Assembly (NCBI GenBank): GCA_036584565.1
Contig: JAZHDF010000082.1
Coordinates: 1-44,858, forward strand
DNA: 44,858 bases
Reading direction: 5' to 3'
From: UBA9337 sp036584565
GTDB taxonomy: Bacteria; Patescibacteriota; Minisyncoccia; Moranbacterales; UBA9337
Shown here: positions 7,462-17,248 of the stretch, piece by piece
Layout: the number at the start of each line of letters is the position of its first letter
How positions within the stretch are numbered: the first letter of the stretch is position 1
The notes under the pieces: generated by a model
The model's input: the letters and a program-made list of their open reading frames with translations, nothing else
The model's database searches: none
Told to the model about the DNA's origin: nothing
Position numbers and translations under genes: made by a program

Positions 7462-7606
7462 AAACCAAAAGGTAATACGAAACCACGGCCGTAAATAAAT
7501 ATTACTTTTTTATTTATTTCTTTTTTCTTATTTATTTGCATCTTTTTCGCAAGTCTTCACAAAAGTAATACGAGGCTACGGCCGTAAATAAACGTTACTT
7601 TGGTTT
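7462..7606. repeat. Repeat pair, right copy, upstream of Cas2-like gene
   Basis: Second copy of 6685-6810 with the same two 34-base units and an 11-base longer spacer. Its outer ends are inverted (AAACCAAA at 7462 and TTTGGTTT near 7599-7606), so the block can fold as a whole. Its right edge overlaps the last codons of the membrane-protein gene at 7595. Units within a block differ at about six positions, while the same unit in different blocks is nearly identical. Confidence 0.85.
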
Positions 7607-8026
7607 GTGTTGGGCTTTTCTTTCCTTGATTGACCAAAATGTTATCAAGACAAGGCTGCTAACCAAAAACAAAGAACTCATCCAGATTGAAACTTGTTCT
7701 CTTTCTATAATAATTGGATTGAAACTGTGCATACCAACTGGAGTAGACAAAATAACGAACCAAGCAATGACTGCATAACCAATTGCGAACTTAATCCACT
7801 TATAAAAAATTTTGTCTTTAACCAAAAACAGAAAAGCTGAAATTACAGCTACTGAAATAAAAAAATAAACAAATGGCTCCCAAAGTGCATTTCTAAATTC
7901 TAAAAAAAAGCATTTATTGCTGTAATTTCCAGAAAAACAGAAATAATTATTATAAATAAATTCAAATATAATAATAAATATGCTCAATAACAAAAGCACA
8001 ATTCTTCCTCTATATTCTTTTTTCAT
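7595..8026 (-). CDS. Small integral membrane protein
   Basis: A 143-residue protein with four hydrophobic segments: about 9-27 (IVLLLLSIFIIIFEF), 50-70 (PFVYFFISVAVISAFLFLV), 78-97 (IKFAIGYAVIAWFVILS) and 112-132 (SSLFLVSSLVLITFW). A basic C-terminal tail follows. A Cys-containing loop lies between helices 1 and 2. No family is recognised. Its final codons (QHKPK) lie inside the right repeat block, so the natural C-terminus may have been altered by repeat insertion. It lies 25 bases downstream of the LCAT-like gene and may be co-transcribed with it. Confidence 0.65.
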   Translation of the reverse strand: MKKEYRGRIVLLLLSIFIIIFEFIYNNYFCFSGNYSNKCFFLEFRNALWEPFVYFFISVAVISAFLFLVKDKIFYKWIKFAIGYAVIAWFVILSTPVGMHSFNPIIIEREQVSIWMSSLFLVSSLVLITFWSIKERKAQHKPK

Positions 8027-8051
8027 ATATTTGTTTTTTGCCGATTGTCGG

Positions 8052-11000
8052 CTAATTATTTATATTATTTTTTATAAATTCCAAGTCACTTACAATTATC
8101 TCTTTTATCATTGTAGCATAATTTTTCTTATCGGCCTCTATTTTTTTCTCGATTATTTCGAGATGTTTTATAATTCGCTCTTTGGTAGCGGCCAATTTTT
8201 GCGAGTTCTTATCTCCGTCAGCCTTAAGAAATTCAATCTCTCTCTCCGCCATTGCAAGATTATTGAGAATCATTTTCTTTTCCCCTTCGGACCTTATCAG
8301 GCCCAGATTATAAAAATGCTCGATGTTTTCTTTCAATATCCCAATATCCGTGATTATTTCAAATTCTTCTTCCGAATTTGATTTATTTTCCGCCTCATCT
8401 TTTGCTTGGATAATTAGCTTGTGATGGCCGGTCTCAAGCAAAGAAAGATCGATTTCTCTTTCCTCGATTTCTCCGCCATCCAAAAATACTTTGGTCTCAA
8501 TCTTATCCTGTACGCTCCTGTCATCGGAAACTTCATAGACAATTTCCAATAGCTCATCTTTTTGATAGAATTTATCTTTGGGAGAGATTATTTTTATCCG
8601 AGGCGGAGTTATATCCGGCATGGTCACTTCCCCGTTCAAAACCGGCTCCAAAAAATAATCCTCATCCCCATCCCCGTCATAATCAGCCTCCAAGCCGGAG
8701 AGTTCTTCCAAACCATTGGCCGAAACGGTCACTTTAACTCGAGTCTCCTCCGAGGCGGGCAAGTTTTTGAAAGTAATGTGATTCACGACTTCTTCTCCTG
8801 TTTCGGTCTCTCTAAGTTCCTCAAATTTAAGGGTATAAGGGCCCTTGGCGTAGCCTTCCAGCTCTATCTCAATATCTTCGCCTGTTCTAAATCCGGCATA
8901 TTTGCGCTCCCCCAATTGCAGATAATAACTGTTGGGAATTTTTTCTTCTAATATTTTTTGCGGTCCTTCCTCGGTCTCAATTTCCTTGTAGCCGGTATGC
9001 TTGCCGTTTAAATCATAAAGGTGAATATCCAGCGGAGAGTACAAAGACATTCTGATTTCGGATTTCATATCTTCAAAATCATCCGGCTTTCCGTTACTGA
9101 TGTATTCCGGCAGATCGGCTTCTTTGTCTTGAATTTTATTTTTTATGAAATCTCTGACATTGCCAGCTTCTAAAATATTTGCATGTTCAATATTTAACTT
9201 ACTCCTCATAATATCAAACCAATATTTCTCCACATTATCCGCCTGGCTCATCATCAATCCACTGGGAGTGGTCACCACTTCGTCTCCGTCGGAAGTGAAT
9301 TTCGGCTCCGCAATCAAAGTGTACTTCCCCTCCTCCTCGGCGCAAACCGGCAAAGCCGATAATTCCCTCTCCAGACAGGTGGCATTTTTCTTTTCGGTAT
9401 ATTTAATCCCGCTCACCGTCGGCAAACCCCAACCCGCCAATTGAATCACTTCGACATCGGCGGGCGGAGTCCAGCTGTTCAAATTTTTGTGGGTATCGAT
9501 AGCTTGATTTAAAAGTTTTTGGTTTAAAATATTTTCCAATTCCACCTCGTCGCTCTCCGGCTTGGCTCGATGATCTTTTTCGGCCAAGAGGAATTCTCTG
9601 AACTCGGAAAAATTATCTATTTTTTCTCCATAAGCTTCTCTAAACATAATTCCTCTTTCCGCATTCTCCGCGGAAAAATCAATCAAAGGCTCTTGCGCTC
9701 GACTAAAATATTCTTCATCGGGCAAAAGTCCGTAAGCCCCGGGCATATTTTCAATCAAATCGCGCGCTTCGGACTGAGACAAAAGAGTCGGCAAACTCTC
9801 CTCATAGCCATAGAGAAAAGAAAGGGTGGTCAGCGGAGTCCCCATCTGGGGCGTACTGACAAAAATAATTTTATCCACTTTATCCGCCAAATTCAATCTT
9901 TGCAATTCCAGCATTGTCGCTTTGGCCACCAGTCCGCCATTGGAATGCGCCACAATAGTAACTTTTTTGCTTTTGGAATTTTGGGCCAAGGTATCGATTT
10001 CCGAAACAATCGATTTGATTTGTTCGCCCTCGTAAGGGGTTCCGTTTTGGGCGATATCCTCGACATTTTGTCTCCAATCATAAGCAAAAGCTCGGTAATT
10101 ATTGATAGCGCCGGCGGTCTTCAATTCTTCCAAGTCGGTCAAAAAACTTTCATAAAGATTGCCCATCACCGTGCTTCGCAAAACCCCGTCTTTTCTGGCA
10201 AAAACTTTTTGGATACTCTCACCGTCGCTATCGAGTCGCAAATCCTCAATATCATCCCCCCACCAATTGGGTACCCACAATTCATCCAAATCCTTATCCG
10301 TCTCGGAATCGTACTTGTACAACCGACTGGCCTTTATCCCCGGCAAAAACAAAACATTGGAATGACAATTTTCTTGGCAAACAGTCTCTTCTTCCACGGG
10401 ACTTTTTTGTAACCACGGATCAAACAACACTCCGTCATTTACACAATTTCCTTTACCCTCGAGATTGTCTATATTAACATAACCGTAAAACCCTCTTTTA
10501 TAATAAGGGCCCGAGACATCGCCCCACCAATTATCTCGCGCATCCAACTGATCCAGCGAAACAGGAATACCAAATATTAAAGCTCCGCATTCTGCATTGT
10601 TCGCAATAAAATTATTTCTTACAACCGATTTTTTATTACCTCCCGAAGAAATTCCTGTTTTATTATTGGAAATAATATTATTTTCTATCGTAGATGATGC
10701 ATTATAGATAAAAATACCAAAATAACCGCTGTATTTTATTTCTGAATTACGAATAGAAACATTATCTGTTCCAATTATCGCAATCTCTCCCCAAACAATT
10801 CTTGACCTAACGCCATACGAAACCGTTGCATATTCAATAATTCCCTTGGATCCCGGAGTAAAATGAATCGAATCCCAATCCCCCGATTTCGGATCGGTGA
10901 TATCTCCGTCTCCGTTTGTATCTCCGCCAAAAGAATCGTCTCTTATAGAAGTAAATATTATGCGCTCATTTTCATTGCCGATTGCAATCAATTCACTATT

Positions 11001-11252
11001 TATTTCCAATTTAGCCCGACTGTAATATGTGTAATCAAACTTTACAACCACTCCCGGTTCAATAGTCAGCGGAGCATCCACTTTGATTCCAGATGATTTG
11101 ATTAGATACGGACTCCCCTCTTTGGTCCAAACGGTCTCGGTCGTAATATCGGATTTCACCTCCGTTGGTCCGGCCGCCCGGACGGCTTGAGCAATAAAAA
11201 AAGAAAGCCCCAAGCCTCCGCAAAAAAACAATATTTTTTGAAACTTCTGCAT
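8052..11252 (-). CDS. Exported beta-helix/LCAT-like hydrolase fusion
   Basis: A 1066-residue exported protein. A signal peptide (1-26) ends at VRAAG. Residues about 35-270 form a right-handed beta-helix of parallel repeats (SIRNSEIKYSGYFGI, STIENNIISNNKTG) with an EF-hand-like loop DTNGDGDITD near 111-120. Residues about 295-715 are an LCAT/PGAP1-like alpha/beta hydrolase: nucleophile elbow VAHSNGG with Ser437, probable acid Asp657 in SDGDEVV, and His690 in IEHANIL. Next come a beta region with DYDGDGDED, an Ig-like segment (PPRIKIISPKDKF) and a charged, probably coiled-coil C-terminus. The likely role is an extracellular lipase or acyltransferase; the substrate is unknown. No membrane anchor is visible at the C-terminus. 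Confidence 0.8.
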   Translation of the reverse strand: MQKFQKILFFCGGLGLSFFIAQAVRAAGPTEVKSDITTETVWTKEGSPYLIKSSGIKVDAPLTIEPGVVVKFDYTYYSRAKLEINSELIAIGNENERIIFTSIRDDSFGGDTNGDGDITDPKSGDWDSIHFTPGSKGIIEYATVSYGVRSRIVWGEIAIIGTDNVSIRNSEIKYSGYFGIFIYNASSTIENNIISNNKTGISSGGNKKSVVRNNFIANNAECGALIFGIPVSLDQLDARDNWWGDVSGPYYKRGFYGYVNIDNLEGKGNCVNDGVLFDPWLQKSPVEEETVCQENCHSNVLFLPGIKASRLYKYDSETDKDLDELWVPNWWGDDIEDLRLDSDGESIQKVFARKDGVLRSTVMGNLYESFLTDLEELKTAGAINNYRAFAYDWRQNVEDIAQNGTPYEGEQIKSIVSEIDTLAQNSKSKKVTIVAHSNGGLVAKATMLELQRLNLADKVDKIIFVSTPQMGTPLTTLSFLYGYEESLPTLLSQSEARDLIENMPGAYGLLPDEEYFSRAQEPLIDFSAENAERGIMFREAYGEKIDNFSEFREFLLAEKDHRAKPESDEVELENILNQKLLNQAIDTHKNLNSWTPPADVEVIQLAGWGLPTVSGIKYTEKKNATCLERELSALPVCAEEEGKYTLIAEPKFTSDGDEVVTTPSGLMMSQADNVEKYWFDIMRSKLNIEHANILEAGNVRDFIKNKIQDKEADLPEYISNGKPDDFEDMKSEIRMSLYSPLDIHLYDLNGKHTGYKEIETEEGPQKILEEKIPNSYYLQLGERKYAGFRTGEDIEIELEGYAKGPYTLKFEELRETETGEEVVNHITFKNLPASEETRVKVTVSANGLEELSGLEADYDGDGDEDYFLEPVLNGEVTMPDITPPRIKIISPKDKFYQKDELLEIVYEVSDDRSVQDKIETKVFLDGGEIEEREIDLSLLETGHHKLIIQAKDEAENKSNSEEEFEIITDIGILKENIEHFYNLGLIRSEGEKKMILNNLAMAEREIEFLKADGDKNSQKLAATKERIIKHLEIIEKKIEADKKNYATMIKEIIVSDLEFIKNNINN

Positions 11253-11360
11253 AATTTCAGTCTCGGATCCTCCTGTTCCTTGTTTTAATTTGTTAAATTT
11301 TTATTTATTTTACTCTCTGGCCGAAAAAAGACAAGAGGTGACGAAACACCGATAAATTTT

Positions 11361-11484
11361 ATTGCAATGACAAACTAAGCGTGTCATCTTAAGCAGCGAG
11401 ATTGCCGCGTCGGAGTACCTCCTCGCAAAGACAAACGGCTTGGTATTTTTTCGATGACGGTTGACCAATGACTCGATGACAAAC
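11361..11484. repeat. Mosaic intergenic repeat, copy 1
   Basis: It contains block A (GAGATTGCCGCGTCGG then TACCTCCTCGCAAAGACAA) followed by block B (TTGGTATTTTTTCGATGACG, then GACTCGATGACAAA). The same blocks recur at 12451, 13642 and 22880. Block A folds through CGAG/CTCG ends. It fills the spacer after the wzm gene. Confidence 0.85.
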
Positions 11485-11501
11485 ATTTTCCGATTACCAA
11501 T

Positions 11502-12278
11502 CTAAATCTCCTCCGCCACCTTGGCAATCAATTTCCGATAGGCCCAAATGCTAAAAACAAGAAAAACGAAAACAATGGTGATAAAAATGCTGTATTGATG
11601 CCAATCGGCAAAATGATTGTTGATCATCGATTCCTTGGTAAAATGCACGATAAAAGCAATCGGATTGAGAAGAATAATTTTATGATATTCGGCCGGCAAA
11701 GTGGCCAAAGGATAAATAACCGGAGAAGCGTATAACAATATCATTGTAATTACATCCCAAATCATCGCCAAATCCCTGAATTTTACATAAAGCGGAGCGG
11801 CTATCAGAGAAAAGGAAAGCACAATAACATAAATAAAAATTGAAAAGAGCAAAAAAAGAAAAATCGAAGGCAAGCTCGGCATAAAGCCTTTATAGACAAA
11901 AAGTCCCACTATTACCACCAAATTCATCAAAAAAATCATCGTGGCATTGATAGTGGAAGCCAGGATAATCGTCCAGCGGGGCACATAAATCTTGGTCACT
12001 AGTTGAGCTTTGCTAAGCAAAGAAGCCATTCCGGCGCTCGTCCCTTCGGCAAAAAAATAATACATCATCAAGCCCACGATCAATTGCAGTGAATAAGTGT
12101 TTGCCCCTGTTCCGCGCGGATTGAAAATCGAAGAAAAGACAAAATTTAAAATGGCAAAAGTCAAAAGCGGTTTAAGGAGCGCCCACAAATAACCCAGCAC
12201 ACTCCCATGATAGCGCAATTTAAAATCGGTTTTGGCTAACATCCAAATCAATTCTTTGTAATTTTCGTGTTTTTTCAT
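11502..12278 (-). CDS. wzm: Polysaccharide ABC exporter permease (Wzm/TagG-like)
   Basis: ABC-2 type permease of about 258 residues, normal for the family. After an amphipathic N-terminus (LIWMLAKTDFKLRYHGSVLG) there are six hydrophobic segments, with family features SKAQLVTKIYVPRW, VKFRDLAMIWDV and ASPVIYPLATLP. The ATG at 12276-12278 (MKKHENYKEL) was chosen. A longer frame begins with TTG at 12386 and adds 36 residues with no clear counterpart in relatives. It should pair with the Wzt ATPase at 1193-2476 to export a lipid-linked glycan, although about 9 kb of accessory genes now separates them. Mosaic repeats flank it on both sides. Confidence 0.85.
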   Translation of the reverse strand: MKKHENYKELIWMLAKTDFKLRYHGSVLGYLWALLKPLLTFAILNFVFSSIFNPRGTGANTYSLQLIVGLMMYYFFAEGTSAGMASLLSKAQLVTKIYVPRWTIILASTINATMIFLMNLVVIVGLFVYKGFMPSLPSIFLFLLFSIFIYVIVLSFSLIAAPLYVKFRDLAMIWDVITMILLYASPVIYPLATLPAEYHKIILLNPIAFIVHFTKESMINNHFADWHQYSIFITIVFVFLVFSIWAYRKLIAKVAEEI

Positions 12279-12450
12279 AATATCAAAAATAAAATAGATT
12301 GTCTCTATGATTAATTTCCACCTTCCAAACTTGGGCTCTAAGAGCCTAATTTTTTTACCGGGGTACTCAAAAATTATAATATTCAATCATCAATATTTAA
12401 TATACATCCAATGATAAAATAATCAAATTTAATAATTGCCCGTCGGTCTC

Positions 12451-12680
12451 GGACGAGATTGCCGCGTCGGATTACCTCCTCGCAAAGACAAGCAGATTGG
12501 TATTTTTTCAATGACGGTTGACCAATGACTCGATGACAAACTGCACTTGTCATCCAGGAACCATATGTGTCATCTCGACCTTGTGGAGAGATCTTTATTT
12601 TAAAAAATTCTTCTCTCTTAACTACTGATTACAAGTTGCTAATTATCTATTATTATTGACCGATGACTCGATGACAAAAT
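12451..12680. repeat. Mosaic intergenic repeat, copy 2
   Basis: Blocks A and B (12451-12541), then block C (12568-12598, TGTCATCTCGACCTTGTGGA) and a second partial B (12658-12680). The rest of the spacer, 12387-12824, is AT-rich with a degenerate ATTACC/GGTTAC tract near 12731-12770. No gene is supported in it. Confidence 0.8.
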
Positions 12681-12824
12681 CTCTTTTTCTGCTTTTAAAT
12701 TATTAATTCTTAATTTTTAATTCTTTAATCCCCAATTACCAATTACCGGTTACTGATTACCTATCACTTCTTCCCCCTCATTATGCCACACTAAAATATT
12801 TTTCACAATCCGGAAATTTTTCCA

Positions 12825-12863
12825 AAAACAAAAGCGGGCGGGTCTCTGTTGAGACCGGCCCGC
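12825..12863 (-). terminator. Intrinsic terminator of the 163-aa exported protein gene
   Basis: A strong GC-rich hairpin on the minus strand. GCGGGCCGGTCTC pairs with GAGACCCGCCCGC around an AACA loop (12834-12863) and is followed by TTTTGTTTTT. It sits 20 bases past the stop codon. Confidence 0.85.
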
Positions 12864-12882
12864 CGGCTTGGCGAAAAAAGAA

Positions 12883-13374
12883 TTAACCCTTCTCATTGAT
12901 CCGAAGAGTCAAAGAAGAAATTTCTCCTCCTCCGCTCTCTCCACCCGACTTTCCGACGAAGATCATTTTGATACTCTTGCCCCCATAACGCAAGTTGGGA
13001 TAAGGAGAGTTCTTAGTCAGCTTCTCCACTCCGTCAGTGATTAAAGGGTGGAGATATCCTTCTACGCTAAAGGGAAAAGGAGCGCTATGGGGTGACTCTG
13101 TCCCGTCCGCAAAGGTTGCAGTCAGGGTGAAATTCTGGACCGGTTTAAAGTCCGAAAAAATCACCAGATCGCAATCACTTTGAGTTAAGCTTGCACCGAC
13201 AAAATCGGCAATTGCCACTCCCTCCCGATAGAGCCGAAACCCGGAAACCACCAATCCGTCAGAAGGAGTATAAGCACTCCACTCCACATGGATGGATTTC
13301 ACCGTGGAGGCCGAGACAAGCCCCGAAAATCCGAGAAAAAGACCTAAAATCATAATAACTTTAATTTTTTTCAT
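12883..13374 (-). CDS. Exported fibronectin III-like small protein
   Basis: A 163-residue protein with a signal peptide (1-22, cleavage after VSA) and a single beta-rich domain. The WSAYTPSDGLVVSGFRLYRE segment resembles the B and C strands of a fibronectin type III domain. The C-terminus is Gly/Ser-rich with a final beta segment (ISSLTLRINEKG). A strong ribosome binding site (AGGAGG, plus strand 13380-13385 region) precedes the ATG, and a TTTACA-N17-TATAAT promoter lies just upstream. A strong terminator follows, so it is a single-gene unit. No enzymatic motif is visible. It may be a cell-surface or extracellular protein. Confidence 0.65.
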   Translation of the reverse strand: MKKIKVIMILGLFLGFSGLVSASTVKSIHVEWSAYTPSDGLVVSGFRLYREGVAIADFVGASLTQSDCDLVIFSDFKPVQNFTLTATFADGTESPHSAPFPFSVEGYLHPLITDGVEKLTKNSPYPNLRYGGKSIKMIFVGKSGGESGGGEISSLTLRINEKG

Positions 13375-13425
13375 GGCACCCTCCTTTGGGTCTCTTATTT
13401 GATAAAAAAACTTGACTAACTTTTA

Positions 13426-13454
13426 ATTATATCACGAAATTGATACTTTGTAAA
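13426..13454 (-). promoter_or_regulatory. Promoter of the exported protein gene
   Basis: On the minus strand TTTACA (13449-13454) and TATAAT (13426-13431) are 17 bases apart, about 50 bases upstream of the start codon. Confidence 0.65.
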
Positions 13455-13641
13455 TACCCAGTCCCCCTCCCGCTCACTTCGCCTTTTTTAAGGTACCACT
13501 CAAATTTTTTATTTTTTCTTTTTATTTTTTGTTTTAAAAAAGATGAAATAAAACCAAGTTTATTATAGCATAAAAAATTTCCCAAAAACAAGAAAAAAGA
13601 AAATTGCGGCATTAAAATAAACCTAAGCAATTCTGCTTTAT

Positions 13642-13812
13642 TATGACGAGATTGCCACGTCGGGTTACCTCCTCGCAATGACAAGTAACTTGGCATTTTT
13701 TTCGATGACAGTTGACGGATGACTCGATTACAAACTGCACGTGTCCCAAAGACAGAGATTTCTGTGCCACCGCTAAAGCTAAGGCGACACGCAGTCCACA
13801 AGGTCGAAATGA
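13642..13812. repeat. Mosaic intergenic repeat, copy 3
   Basis: Block A (GAGATTGCCACGTCGG), block B (TCGATGACAGTTGACGG) and a variant of block C ending CCACAAGGTCGAAATGACA. Short reading frames here (13427-13815) are by-products of the repeat and are not proposed as genes. Nothing else is seen between 13455 and 13883. Confidence 0.8.
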
Positions 13813-13883
13813 CAAACGAGAGCTGATTTTTAAATTTTAAGATTGAAAATTTATTTGAAATTTGAAATTGGTAATTTGAAATT

Positions 13884-13916
13884 AAAAAAAGCGAAGTATT
13901 TCACCTCGCTTTTTTT
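13884..13916 (-). terminator. Intrinsic terminator of dnaK
   Basis: A perfect 11-bp inverted repeat, AAAAAAAGCGA (13884-13894) and TCGCTTTTTTT (13906-13916), 12 bases past the dnaK stop. With T-runs on either strand it can act in both directions. Confidence 0.9.
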
Positions 13917-13928
13917 ATGGACTCTGAT

Positions 13929-15857
<1,929 letters not shown>

Positions 15858-15941
15858 ATTTTTTGAGCTTTTAGCTAATTAGCTTTTCAGTTAATTAGTC
15901 AAAACTTTTTATTAATTATTTTTAAAAAAATTAAACAACTA

Positions 15942-15970
15942 TTGACATTTTTCTCTATTTCCCCTACTAT
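15942..15970 (+). promoter_or_regulatory. Sigma70-like promoter of the dnaK-grpE intergenic RNA
   Basis: A perfect TTGACA (15942-15947) and TACTAT (15965-15970) with a 17-base spacer, pointing away from dnaK toward the 3' end of grpE. Expected start near 15977. Confidence 0.65.
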
Positions 15971-15976
15971 TCAATC

Positions 15977-16178
15977 AATAAGCGGTCGGCAACGGAGAGG
16001 AAATACAGCAGTCCTCCCTTACTGCACTCTCTGCCTCCGACAACAACCCTCCCCTGCGCCGACCGCTTGCCCCAGCTCTTTTTGAGAACCCCCCCAGATA
16101 AAACTTGTTTGTTCCGTAAACGGGACACCCTATCAATTACGATAAATAAAAAAACAAGAAATCTGCGCGGGGGTTTTT
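15977..16178 (+). ncRNA. Candidate structured RNA between dnaK and grpE
   Basis: About 200 nt with two strong folds and no ORF. The first is closed by an 11-bp perfect stem, AAGCGGTCGGC (15980-15990) with GCCGACCGCTT (16058-16068), enclosing CGGAGAG with CTCT..CCTCCG and GCAGT with ACTGC. The second is a long arm from CCCCC near 16089 to GGGGG near 16168-16172, with inner helices CAGAT/ATCTG and CTTGTTT/AAACAAG, ending in TTTTT. The second arm doubles as an intrinsic terminator convergent to the grpE stop. I could not match it to 6S, SRP, RNase P or tmRNA by their known motifs. It could also be a two-part RNA or a larger leader. Confidence 0.55.
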
Positions 16179-16194
16179 ACTTTGCTTTTTTTCT

Positions 16195-17115
16195 TTATTC
16201 CACTGTTACTCGCATCGGCCTGATCACTTTTTCCCCTATTTTATAACCTTTTAAAATAACTTTCTTGATCTTGTTTTTGTACTTTTCCTTTTTCTCGCAC
16301 TCGCCCTTGCTACAACAATTATCCAGCACCGCTTCGCAAAACTTAGTATCAAAATTATCTCCGACTTTTAGATCTATTTCTTCTGCCCCGTTTTCCCTAA
16401 GGACATCTTCCAACTGCTTTTGAATATACATGATTCCCTGCACCCATCCCCCATCTTTTTGATCCTCGGGAATATGCGCTGTGGAAACCTGAAAATTATC
16501 GATGACCGGGATAATTTGCAGAATAAAACTTTCAGCGGCATAACGAATTCTATCTTTTTGACTTTCGGCTTGCATCTTTTTATAATTTTCAAATTCCGCC
16601 AAACTTCTTTTCCAACCCTCCAGAGCCGTTTCTTTTTCCAAATATTTCTTGGCCTCTTTTAAGGTTTCCATCTTTTCTTCTTCAAATCCGTCCCCCGTAT
16701 TCAACTTTTCAATCGCTTCATCAAAACTCAACCATTCATAATCACTATGCTCGCGAGGATTTAATTTAACTTCCACTTCATTACAATAAACAATATAGCG
16801 CAATCCTCTGAATTTACTAACTTTTCCATTTTCGTTTTCAAACTCTGCAAATCTTATTAAATCACCAATACTTATATCCACCAATCCAGTTTCTTCTTTG
16901 ATTTCTCTTTTTAATGTATCCACCACACTTTCCCCTTCTTCAAGCCACCCGCCTGGTAAGTCGTATTTTTTAGCATTTTTTATCCCCTCATCTGCCCGCC
17001 TGAGCAATAAAACCTTTCTTTCCTTATTAAAAACAGCTGCTTTAATAGTAAGTTGGGTATTACAACCTTTTTCTACTTCCATCGTTATTTCTTCTTTTTT
17101 ATTTTCTTTTTGCAT
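16195..17115 (-). CDS. grpE: NUDIX-GrpE fusion protein
   Basis: A 306-residue fusion. Residues about 20-150 are a NUDIX hydrolase with a complete Nudix box (GWLEEGESVVDTLKREIKEE, then TGL), preceded by LLLRRADEG. Residues about 160-306 are GrpE: the end of the coiled coil (SLAEFENYKKM), the dimer helices (AESFILQIIPVIDNF) and the beta-wing (KKVILKGYKIGEKVIRPMRV). The NUDIX domain replaces most of the usual GrpE N-terminal coiled coil. GrpE exchanges nucleotide on DnaK, encoded downstream, and the NUDIX part should cleave a nucleotide diphosphate derivative. Cys residues cluster in DNCCSKGECEKK. The Nudix box and GrpE core look intact, so this is not a decayed gene. Confidence 0.9.
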   Translation of the reverse strand: MQKENKKEEITMEVEKGCNTQLTIKAAVFNKERKVLLLRRADEGIKNAKKYDLPGGWLEEGESVVDTLKREIKEETGLVDISIGDLIRFAEFENENGKVSKFRGLRYIVYCNEVEVKLNPREHSDYEWLSFDEAIEKLNTGDGFEEEKMETLKEAKKYLEKETALEGWKRSLAEFENYKKMQAESQKDRIRYAAESFILQIIPVIDNFQVSTAHIPEDQKDGGWVQGIMYIQKQLEDVLRENGAEEIDLKVGDNFDTKFCEAVLDNCCSKGECEKKEKYKNKIKKVILKGYKIGEKVIRPMRVTVE

Positions 17116-17248
17116 AATATTATTCTTAAATTTTGAATTTAGAATTTTGAATTTCGATTCAATATTTTAATTTTATAATTCTGAAATTAACACGTTTGAA
17201 ATTTATTTAAAATTTGAAATTCAAAATTTGAAATTATTAAACATCTGC
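17116..17248. repeat. Degenerate AT-rich spacer repeats
   Basis: The hrcA-grpE spacer consists of overlapping variants of TTTGAAATT and AATTTTGAATTT. The same words occur at 13830-13880. It looks like low-complexity repeat drift rather than a regulator site. Confidence 0.5.

Noticed and set aside
6685..7606. CRISPR array next to a Cas2 gene
   Set aside because: Only two diverged units occur per block, the spacers of the two blocks are the same sequence, and no cas1 or effector gene is present.
9570..10412. 280-codon plus-strand ORF opposite the LCAT-like gene
   Set aside because: Antisense shadow. The minus-strand frame carries clear domains and motifs.
13427..13815. Small ORFs reading MSFRPCGLRVA and similar
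   Set aside because: These are translations of the mosaic repeat, a common source of false gene calls.
15977..16178. 6S, SRP, RNase P or tmRNA gene
   Set aside because: The GGAAA and CAGCAG bits looked suggestive, but the conserved cores of these RNAs are absent and the two-arm fold does not match.
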